64,000 bases of DNA, from contig CM063108.1 in assembly GCA_031841125.1 (NCBI GenBank), positions 44,972,122 to 45,036,121 of the forward strand, given 5' to 3'. The notes below the pieces were generated by a model, which was not told the origin of the DNA, did no database searches, and saw only the letters and a list, made by a program, of their open reading frames with translations. The stretch comes from Acanthococcus lagerstroemiae (lineage: Eukaryota; Arthropoda; Insecta; Hemiptera; Eriococcidae). A program made the position numbers and the translations under genes. Position 1 is the first letter of the stretch; each line of letters starts with the position of its first letter. Of the stretch, positions 45,231 to 57,200 are shown piece by piece.

Positions 45231-48200
45231 TTACAGATACGATTCGGAAAACTCTATGTCCGAGGTGCTAGCTCGAGAGGATCTGGTTTGCATGGATATG
45301 CCACCTCCGTACGCAGAATCGGACGTTCCCTCGCCAGTGATAAAATCGGCGACTATTAGACTATCTTTATTTACCGTTAATGTATTCGACGTTTGATTGT
45401 CAGCTTTCACGCCAACGCCGGCGCCCGCTTCTTTTTCACTGAGCTTCAATCTGAGCATCACGATTTTGTCTTCTTTCTGCGGATTGGCAAACCGAACATT
45501 GGTTAGTGGTACTCGAACTCGTACTCGAATCGTTGGACGTACGGAGACACTTACTTACCATTTTAATAAGCTTAAATAGTTCGTCATTTTCGGCCAACAG
45601 CTTGTGGTACTTATCCTCCTCTTCCTTGGATAATCCGTAATCCGGGTTGTATTTGGAGTCAGCCTTATCCAACGGGTGACGGATAACCTCTATTACCTGC
45701 GCAACAACAACTTCGAATCATTTCTGAACGTTATGGGTCCCTGAATCCAATAGCAGATTCTTATGCGCCGTTTGGGTTATAAACCGTCGTGTTATTGTTC
45801 AGGTTATAGGCGCGGACTTACGTAGGTGTATGGGTGAGAGATCACCCACATTATAAAGAAAAAAAAAGCATGTAGAAAAGTATTGAGGAAAAAATGCCAA
45901 ATTCAAGATATTCCTAGGTCATATATTTTTTTATTTTGTTTCAAAATTAAAGATAATACACTCGTATTCTACTTCGATATTCTTTTATGCTTTCAGTTTA
46001 TCCAAATATATTTATAAAATCATTTTTCAGGGTGTTTGTGAATGCATGAAAATTACGATAAATGTTACCAGCTGGGAAAATCCTGCATTTTGACACCCAT
46101 ATTGCCTTTTGGGAGAGGGGGCCAGGGGACAAAGATAAAGAGGAAACGGCAGTCAGTATTCACCCGTGTAAATTTTGAAAAGTCAGCGCTTATGGTTCAA
46201 GTCAATGACAAGTAGATGTGGGAGGTACAGTCGGTCATAGGCGGCTGGTTTGAGAGTGAACGGATTACTTCTCTTGGAATTACCGAGGATAATTAGTCCT
46301 ATTTGAAAAGCAAGAGGGAAAATGTATGTAGCATGATTCTGGTACACATTCCCGACAAGCTTTTTCCCGAATCAATTTTCCCGACACCCATTTCCTTAAA
46401 GCTATTTTTCCGACCAATTTATTCGCGACAAAAAATTTTCTGAAGCTGTTTTCTCGACAAAACAATTTCAAAACCTGTTGTCGGAAGATGCACCCGACGA
46501 AATGTCGACAGTATAATTGACTATTTTAATGCGACGTATGTAAATGGTCGGCCGGCACGAGGAGGAAGACGGCAAAGTCCCTGCACGTTACCCGCCAGCA
46601 GTTTGAAATCAACGGCCGTGTTGGCCAATTATCACAAAACGAATAACGTTAGTGAAGGTTGGCAGTGTCGCAAGATACAAAATCTACAATTTGGAATATA
46701 GCTGCATCCTGCCAGTCCTAACACACGGCGCCCGAACTTGGTCCTTAACAAAATAAGACTTGGGAAGAATACAACATACACAGAAGTCTGTGGCGAGGAG
46801 CATGCTATATGGATCAAAAAACAAGACAAACGGCTAAATGTGGAAATATGACGGAAAACGGGGCTACAAAACATCGGGTTCATACGATCAAAAGACTGAA
46901 ATGGAAATATGGTGGGCATATAATATCTAGGTAAAATATGATGAGAGCAGGAAAGAAAAGAAGACGAAAGCGTGGGTTCCGTATGGACAAAAGCGATCGC
47001 AGGGACGACCACTCGGTGGAGTGACGAATTTTCGAAGCAGTTTGGGCCTCTTTGGAGGAGAATGGACGTCAGCCGCAAAATTTGGAGGGAAAAGGGGAGG
47101 CATATGCCAAATCTTGGGCCAAGCTAGTAGGAGGTGGCCCCTTTACCGCTTCTATGCATGAAGAATCATGATGGTGGATGTTGTACTAGTTTGCTTCAAA
47201 ATAAACAAGCAAACAGTTTACTAGCTGTACTTGAAAAATTGTTCAATATTTTTTCCTTCTCTGTTTTTTAGTTCTTCTCTCTGATCATCTTATTTTCTCC
47301 ATCTTTCCTTCGTTTTTGTCTTCACATTTTCTCTCTTTTTCTTTTAATTTTTTGAGTGGGCCCAAGCCTAACTCGACCCACTTATACTGTCGCCACTGGA
47401 AATACTTATAATGCCAGATTTGTACCTATCGTTGCACACAGTTGTATACTAATTCAATACTAATTTTCAAAACCTTTTGCATCGCATATAGACAATGATA
47501 ATACGGACTAGCCGTAGAATAATATGTTGTGTTGATGCTCTTCTGCCCCACTCTGACGTCACACACACTCATTTATTATTGCTTCACTGAATAACGTTAC
47601 AAAGGCCAGTCAGGGTCTATTGTACGCAGTACCTACATGGTCGACAGTTGGCACAACCGTTTTCTAGCCATTGTCGCTAAACATCACCCGGACTTATACT
47701 CATCGTTGGCGGAGCTCAAAAAGGTGCAGGAAATTCATGAGGTCAGTCTCGCGGAATTAAGTTTAGGCCCACGAGTCCGCAATTCTCCGTCAAAGAAATG
47801 GCTGCATTTGCAAAATCGTATGCAAATTATCATCCTCGAAGACGAAGAATACAAACAAAATAACGACGAGTTGGCTTTCTTATGAGCTATTGCTTACTTA
47901 ACGTAAATTTACTGGTCCCGTTTGTATTATCTTAATAAAATTAAATAGCAAAAAATGTCGGGAGCTGTTCATTCGAGAAAATACGTGTCGGGGAAATGGC
48001 CTGTCGGAAATGTGACTTCGGGAATCTGGTCCACTACCATGTAGCATACATTCGAAAAACCCTCTGGGGGTTGAAAATTTCATTCATACCTGTGTAGGTA
48101 TTATAAATTTGAACTCATTCTATGTAGGTATACCTATGTGTACTATCGTTTGTTTTGCAATTTATTAGGTTAAAGTGCCCATTTATTGACAGTGACCCAG

Positions 48201-51200
48201 TAATTGACACTTTCACAATTTTAACGTTCCAGTTCGTGTTCTGGCCACACTGATACTGCGATGACGACACTATTCCGAATCAGAATCGGTAGTTACATCT
48301 ATCTAAATGGTAACACTGCCAAGATGATGTTATCCTTTCTTGTATCAAAATATTTGCGTTAACAGTTTATTTCAAAATGGTTATCTTTATTTTCTATTAC
48401 TTTTTTCAGGACGGTTGACATAACGGGCCTGAGGAAACATAAAGAAAGGCCTAAAATCATATGCAACGATGAAAAATCCGGACTCTAGAAATAGTCCTAG
48501 CCCAGAGAATCCCTCTTCCCCTCTCCTTCGACAGGTCTGACTTTTTGTTACCTTCTTGTTGTCTAGTCAAAGTACGGTCATACGCCATTTTGGATCCAAA
48601 AGCGCCCGTCGATGCCGAATTGACAACGCGGTACGCTCCGCATAGTCGGATTCAGCATAAACGGGCGCTTTTAGATTCAACATGGCGTACGTCGCCGCTC
48701 GAGTATCTAGCGCTTTAGTCAAAGCTCTAGAATGCCCGAGTGAGGACGTGCGCCATTTTTTGTCCAGCTTCGTTTCGTGAAATGAAAATCGGCTGCGCGA
48801 TAAGTCCCGCTAGGGCTCTATAGTTTCACCTGGGTATACTAAGCCGCCATTTTGGTTCATACTGCGCCCGTGGATACCGAATCCGACTATGCGGAGCGTA
48901 ACGCGTAGTCAATTCGGCATCGACGGGCGCAGTATGAACCAAAATGGTGGCTTAGTATACCCAGGTGAAACTATAGAGCCCTAGTCCCGCGTGGCCGAAT
49001 TTCGTTTCACGTACCCAGCCGAATAGAAAATGGCTTACAAATGTCTTCCAAGTGTGTGTTCTAGGTAGTTATTCATTTTCTTCGTAGATCCCTGAATAGC
49101 TTCATAGTAATATGTACATAAATCTTCAATTTGAGAGCATCAATTATACTTTGTTATAGGTATCCAAAATTTAATACAATTTAATAACCTTGAGGTTAAA
49201 ATGAAGAGCTTAGCTGAACGAGCGGTCAATCAGCATTTTCAGTTATAGGCTTAGTGTGTAGCTCTATCGTTAAAAAAACTGTTACAGACTATGTTAACAA
49301 AAAATTACACTTGACTATTCTCGATATGATCCCTATCAATAACAAAAGTACTTTTTGTTGTTTTATTTTTCGGTTTTACTCGCCTTTCTTGTGAATATTA
49401 TTGTTTACCCCACGAGTTTGATGTTCACAGTGTTCAGTGGGGCTAACAGAAGTCTTACTTGGTTAGTAGCGGATACGTAAGTACATAGATACTTGAGAGG
49501 TCAACTCACCTTCGGTACAAAAATCAGGGCCATTGACAGGAAGCAGCAGAATATTATAGATAAGGCGGTAAATGCGAAACTGGCGTCTTGTTGGGAGGCA
49601 ATAATCATAGTAACTGGAGTAGTAATTACACATAGTACAACTACGTTGTATATGGACATGCCAACGTAGCGAGAATCGTTGATCTGCTTCACTTTTATGC
49701 TTCGGGTCTCATATGCAAGAAACAGTCCGAATGCCAGTACTACTCCTTTGTAACCGAGCGTGATTCCTGCAAGCAGAAGCGTTGATTAAAACACGATATT
49801 ACACTATTCTACATCGAAGTGGCGTAGCTAGGTCTCAGTTTTGGAAGGGGTTTTCATTTTTGTGGAAGTTTTGGTACCGTTGATAAATGTTGTCGGTATA
49901 GTTAGAAATTTTAGGAAGATAGAGTCAATTACTCCAATACTCAATACAGAATGACAAATTGATTGCCTCGGTCAGTGGGTTGTCCTATAGTAGCCCCGGT
50001 AGGGCAGCGCAAATCCAAAGACAAAAGAGATGAAATGGGGGCCCGCGTCAGCCTCAAGACATCCTTCTGCATAGTCATTGATGCGATACTCGAAAAGGTA
50101 TAGTTTCCGAGGCTAGGGGTGCGGTATCTGGGGAGCCAATTTGACATGCATGCATCGCCATACGCTCCACCAAACATTGAAAATTTAAGAATTAAAAAAA
50201 AACAAAAAAAAACTGTGAGAAAACCGTGGGATATGATAATAAGCTTCTCCATGGAGTTGTTTAACGCAACGACATGAGTTTGGTTGGTGAAGCCCCTTTA
50301 TACAATAGTGTGCCCGATCACTGAATTTAAAGGGCTCGGATTGAACATTGCTTGCAAGTTATTTGAATCTGAAAACACAGGGTGGTACTGGCACTAATGT
50401 ATTTTGAATGTACTATCGGGCTTTATGGATACATCGAACAGGATCCGCAATTTATAAATAAAAACAAATTGTTTGTTTTCCTTCGAGGTGTGCACATTTT
50501 GCCCTGATGTCTGATTTTTTTGCCAAGGGGCCTCCACCAAGCCTGAATCCCAAGACCCCAAAATCCTAAATCCGGCCCTGATTCTAATTACAATTACGCC
50601 CATTCATTCTCGAGTTCTTGAGAATCGTACTGTGTACTTCATTACATTACAACTTACACTATTTTATTTTTCCAGTTCTGACAAAACGACAAAAGTTGGA
50701 GGCTTACCCAGCCAAATCGAGTGATTTATACTCTCGCAGTGTTCCAACTCCGGACGTATTTTGATATCATTTTCAGTCGATGCCGGTAGCTCCAGCGGAA
50801 ACACTTGAACGCTGCGTTGCAGAGGATCGTAAATCTGCCACACAGACAGCACAATCACATCGAAAACCAACAAACCGGCCACCATCGAATACAGCTTCCA
50901 CGGTTGCAGTTTTTTCTGCCGGAAGCAAACAATGAAATATGAAAGATTCGAAATTAACTTGATTTCATCGCACTTCAGATTTGCACTTGGTGCAATTATT
51001 TCTTCCATAAGATACATCAAAGCCATATAGAACAACAGAGCACCGAAGCACATCTATACGACTTTGGTATAGATATAGATGTACCTTGAGAGTGGTTTTA
51101 TTAGTTTTCGTGGTCAGTCGATGCACTCGCCACACCTTACTGAACATAGCCCCGTAGCCAAGAGTAAAACCAATCGACAGTAGCCATACACGTCCTTGGC

Positions 51201-54200
51201 ATACGTACTGATATATTTCTGGGGCGATAAACTGACCGTCCAGGCCCAGTAAGATGACACTGGTCAGGCAGATGATGACACCGACTAGCATAATGGTGTT
51301 ACAGACCGGATGCGAGAATTGAATAACTCTGAAACAAAGTAGGTATACATTGTTGATGTGAAATTATTGGAATGGTATATCCTGATTAGCATGCTTGATT
51401 TTTATTTCTCACCGCCTGTGACTGTTGCAGTAGTTGAATATTATCAATCCAATTGCGATCAAAATACCGATGACAGAGATAGCCCACATACAGATGAATA
51501 ATGGTATGTTGAGGGTACGCAGTTCAGACTGGATTATTGTCCGGTCTTGAGGTATTTTTCCATCTGGAAGTTTCATATAACCGAGTTGCAAGAAGATATA
51601 TTTACTTTTGTACTTTACTTGGATTAAATAAACTTATGCAATTCGTATACTAGCATTTTCTGTGGTGATATTGTAGGTAGGACTTCCAATGAGTGGGGAA
51701 ACCTAAAAAAAAATTCTCGCTTCATTTTGAAAAAAATGTCGGTTGTTTGAATAGACCTCGCTACTGTTGCCTGTACGAATAAATTCGTTGAATTATAATG
51801 TCCTTCTTAAGAGGGTGGTGTTAATATTGAAATGCTTTTATAGAGGTATAGAGAAAAGAGTGACACTAACATTATGGAAGGTCAGGAGCAGATGATAATA
51901 AGCTCCAGATTGCCAGGTATATAAAACGTATTGAATCACAGTCGATGATTTTCTTTGAGGGATCTGACCATGGTAACACATTTTCTTTTTCCTATTCCTA
52001 CAAGCCAGCTCACACACTTACTATGCAGTAGGTGTAACTAACTTACTAATCCATTGAGCATCTCTCCAATCCTTGTCAAACGTGTTGTTTTCGGTATTGT
52101 GATATCCTAGTATAATGTAACTTCCATTAACCACTTGCTCGACCTGCGTTTTGGCTATCCTGTCACCTTGTGAGCTGAACGCTACTTTGCCCTGTAGGTG
52201 GAAATTATAGTCAATTAAATTACAGAAACGTATAAATACCCGTATCAAATAACAAATGTAATAATTAATGTTACATGGGCATAAAAAACTGTGACGAATC
52301 TTACCGAAATTCCTAGGAATTCTGTTGAATTCATAGCCCTGTATATTTCGTAGCGAATTTTTTCGTTATCGTACGTGAAACTTTTTAACGATTCGCCTTG
52401 CTTCGACAGCACATTCATCGTTTTATTCAACGCTATAAAATATGGAAATATTCCAAACACAAAAGTAATTAATATCTTGTTTGATACGCATTACGTTCAT
52501 TGAATCTGAAAATGCGTATATCTTGTCATTAAAAATGAGCAATCAAAGATCTGTACTAGCGCCAAAATATTTCATTTTTTGAATTCTCGATACAGAGGTA
52601 ATTAGAAGAGTGTACTTTGTGTAGCTTACAATGTATTACATGGAGCTTGTGGTTCCTTTGTAAGATTAGATTATTTCCACCATCTTCATACCAAGAGGTG
52701 GTGGTGGCATGGCTGCTTGAGATAATGTAGGCTATTCGAGTGCAGGACATGTGTATCAGGCAAAAGCGGAGCAATTGTACCAGAGGGTAAGCAGTATTTT
52801 TCCAAATTGTGGAAGAAACGAAAGATGCTACAATTTAAGTGCTGCGTAGGTTTTGAAAGTTACTTTGAGCGTAAAATAATACTTAGGTGCTACAGAAATC
52901 CGAAGAAAAAGGGAAAAAAATCGTGGGTTCCTTGTAGCGAATGTGACGCAACCTCGCTGACACTCGTATATTTTGAATTATGTGCCTACCTAATGCCACT
53001 GCCCACACAGCGTCATACGCCAATGGAGCTTCTTGGTAACCTTCCGGTCGACGATTCTCCTTCACTGGGTAACCGGCGATCTCAAGAGCATCTTTCAGTT
53101 TTGCTTCAAACTGGTTGGCGGACTGAAAATTGAAACCAAGGATTAAGTATTGTTATTGAAAAGTTCTGTATACTCACATCGGATAATAGTAGAGATATCA
53201 AAGGGACAAAAGTTGCAAGTTTTATTGAAAAATGTTGAACATGTACCCATAGGTAGATAGGTACGTATTTACTTCTATTATGAATATGTGCCCATAGGTA
53301 GATAAGATGGATTAAGCAATTATTTACATTCCCATGTTCGATCTATTGAATATTCGTTATACCTAAATATCTATGGAGAGGGCAACTGTCGCAGTGAAAC
53401 GAACAGACAAGCTAAATAATAAATGGGTGAGGGCAAAATCAAGAACCAAGGACTGCTGATAAACAATGAAAAAACTAAAATTTGACTATGCAGGCCGAGT
53501 GGCCTGAAGGAGGGGGGGAGATGGGAAAGGAAAATAGGTTCGAGGACATTTTCCCGAAGACATTTTCAGGAAAGACATCAGCCCGAATGGACATTTTCTC
53601 GAATAAAAATTGTTTGACAGAAATTTACCCGAAGGACATTTTTACGATTTTTTTTTTACCCGAAGGGACGTTTCCCCGAATGGACACTTATTCGAAATAA
53701 ATTATTCCGAATGAACTCCGGTACATTTTTGAATTTTCCATAACTACAACACTGAAATTCGGTGACCCGAGTGCAATATTGAAAAGCTCAAGTTTTCAAA
53801 TACGTACGCTGACAAGAAGGAAGCAACAGAAATGCCAGAGGTGTTGAAGAGGAAAGCAGCTGACCAACCAGGCTACCCACCAGCACAGATTCTACCCACT
53901 GGCCTCGCTGGTGTCAGCCTCGGCGTACTTTGTCAAATGCCTGAGCGTGAAGCCTTAAGCAAGGCAATGAGGCGTGAAAGACGCAAGAATCTACCTCCTA
54001 ACCCAACCTCCCTCGCGGCCATGGGATGCGTGCCAACACGGTTCACAAGAACACACTACTCGGGGAAAAATTTCTCATCTATGATTCCTTTGCCGTCACT
54101 GAAGAAGAAGACGTCGACTCCGATCCAGAGGTGGGATTTGATGACGAAGAAGAGCCGGCGAGAGTACTGGTATACAGTACACCTCGAAACATTGAACTAC

Positions 54201-57200
54201 TCTGTCAGAGTCCAACTTGCTTCGTGGATGGCACTTTTGAAATGTCCGTTCAGAAAATATTCGGGAAAATGGCTTCGGGAATATATTGCTTCGGGAAAAT
54301 GGATTTGGGTCAAATTTCTTTTGGGAAAATGTGCATTCGAGAAAATGGCCTTCGGGAAAATTTTTTTCGGGATAATTTCTATCGTGAAAATGTTTTCGGG
54401 AAAATGTCTGGAAACCATACTCAGAGACTCAAAAAGGAAGATAGGGAAAGCAGCAACAAGGTGGGGGGATAATTTAAAACAACACGCGGAGCTGCATGGA
54501 GGAGAGATGCCCGAGTCGAATACCGCTGGAAGAGGATGGGGGAGGTCCATGCCTGTAAATGGGCGCATTAAAAGTTGTAAATTGTCTCCTATGTTATTAT
54601 CATACTGTCATAATCGGGTGTAAAAATTAAATTAAAATAAAATAAATGAACTTGGGCGTTAGGATGAGCTCCTCTCTCCGAGAAAAAATTAGAAATAGAG
54701 AAAGTTCTTAGGTAGTTGTTTTCTCATCTTTCAAAAATTGTGACTGATTTGACCTCAAAATCTTGACATTTCCTAAAAAAAAATCTTTTGGACTCATACA
54801 TTGTTTTCCTCTTTTTCTGGAAGTAAAGAAAAATGAGTCGATTGCCCACCACTGGTTAAATAGGTTACAGGTTTTTGTTGTCTGCTTGCTATTTTTCTGG
54901 CTATGATTAGGTATATCACAAAATAGGAGTAGGTAGATATTTTCGAATATGTTATAAGAGCTTTGCCTCGGATCATGTCACCGCTATGACTTCGTGACTT
55001 CTCCCTTATGTCATGGGTTTTCTTCTGAGTGCTCATATGTTCTTAAGCTAACATCTCTACTAATTATAGCTCGTGGTCATACACTATTTACGCTATATCT
55101 GTCAATTACCATTCCCGATATCGTCATTTGGTCCCTGTCCTCGTTCCACATCACAGCCTCAGTCGTAATATGTCCTTCGGCTGCGATCTTCAGCTGCTCG
55201 GCCGTACAACTGGTCTCGTTGTCTATTGTGAACCAGTCGTCTTCGTACCAACCTGAAAGTATATGACCGGGGTTTTGTTTGGATTTGCATTCGAAAAAAC
55301 TTTGAAAGAACCTTTTGAATCGCATGTTCGTTTGGGACGTACCTATGAAGAACCAGACGTAAGACTTGCCGTATAACTGCTGTTTGTACATTTCGCACAG
55401 CACCTTACGTGCCGCGACTACGTAGAACAAGCCGACGACTATCCTCGCGTCTTGACGTTTCAGGTTCTTAACTGCGTCAGCAGGGTCGCTGAGGAAACTT
55501 TGCCTGGTGATAATCTCGATGTTCCGGTTCTTGCAACGCATTTCCAAATCCTCCACCGTCTATAAATGGCGAAAAGTTAAAATCACTCGGGTACTTTCGA
55601 ACTCGAAAAGGAGATTCGTTGGAACTTTGCAAACGGATGAAGGTACTGACGGAAATGAAGACTTCCTCGGCCTGTTGCAGGATGGCGATTCGCGACCAAC
55701 CGTACTTCAAAAGCAATTCAACTCGGGTGGGGTTGTGGACGGTGGCAGAAGGGTGCGTCCGGAAGAGGTACGGGAAGCGTTGTCGGTCTGAAAGAGCAGG
55801 TGAACTAGCGCCGTAGCAGAGCTGCGAAATAAAATCAGGGTTATTATACTGCGAGAGGAAAATAGAATCTCACAGCCATTTCCGAACATGTATCTAGGAG
55901 TAAAACCTACTACTGAAATACCGAAAATTGCATTAGCTTGACCTCCCTGTAGGTTTATGTTGTGGCTTGTAGTTCAGAGGATAACGCGAAGTTACCAACG
56001 AACTTTCAATTTGACCTGCGTTCAACTGTACCCGAACGACAAATTAACCCATCTCTCTGTTCTCGTTGTTCTCAGTTCGAAGATGAATATTCGAGAAGAC
56101 TTTACCATCTCAAGGGGGTCGTTCGCCGAATGTAATTGAAAATCGTGGTATGGGGTTTTTAGTTTAACATGTTGAATCTTATTGTCTGGCGTTGCTCCAT
56201 GGGGGAAAAAGGTGAAGCGAGCTAAATCTCGTTAACACAAAAGTTTTTGTACTTACCACATTCAGATTCCACATTTTGGCTGTTTCAGCCACGGTTGTAC
56301 ACACCGTACTGCAGCCCGCCAGTAATAGTAGTTTTCGAGGATCGTTGTAAAGCAAGTCGTACATAACCAGTGCAGCTAGTCCAGGTTCACACTGTAGAAA
56401 GAAGAAAGAAAAAGAAAAGTCATTATGGTTGTGATCAGACGTGGATACATTGGAAGAGCACTGAGGGCAATTGTCCCTTGAAAATAGAAAAATTTTAAAA
56501 ACTTTCAAGAATAGGTAACCCGTGCAGAAAAGTCTTATAGAAGTTTCACCAAACCAGCTGAAGCCTTGAATGGTTTCTTTTATGATCCTGTGAGCAATGA
56601 AATTTATGGAAGTCTTATAGAGTCTTTAACCCGTTTCCAAGAACCAAAAACGAGTCTTAGAAAGTCGTATAATCAAGTTTAAAAGAGTCATAGCTCATGT
56701 GAAAAGAAAAGAGCCGTGTTGAACTGTCTCTGTGAGTCTTCAACACGTTTGGAAAATTCCTGAAGAGTTTTAAAAGAGTCTCAAAAAGTGTCTTGAAAAA
56801 ACGCAACAGTGACTTCACAAGTCTTGATTAAGTCTTGAAAAGCTTCAATAAATTCTGGAAGAGTCATGAAGAGTCGCAAGCGGAAGCGAGTCATGAGGTC
56901 TGTGAGTCTTCTATCAGAGCCTTGCATAGTTTTAAACGTTTTAGAGAGTCTGGGAGAGTCTTATTTTCTTCTTCTTCCTCTTCAGGCGTCATATCTAATG
57001 CCGGAGTCGCGGTTTCTGACGCCCGACTCTCCTGATTGGGTTAGTCGACAGCCTGTCCATTCTCTGAAGAATCTGAAAAAGTCAGGGAATTTTGTTCGTC
57101 TGGAAAAGTCAGGGAATTTTGGAATTTTCAGGGTTTTTTTCACCTAAAAGTAAGGGAATTTTGTAAAAAAATCGACTGCGAAATTCTGTAGTATTTTAAA

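Noticed and set aside
53832..54623. Longest ORF in the window (263 aa) as an intact gene
   Set aside because: Only its first third resembles MULE transposase; the rest runs through the CGGGAAAATG array. The true frame shifts near 54030.
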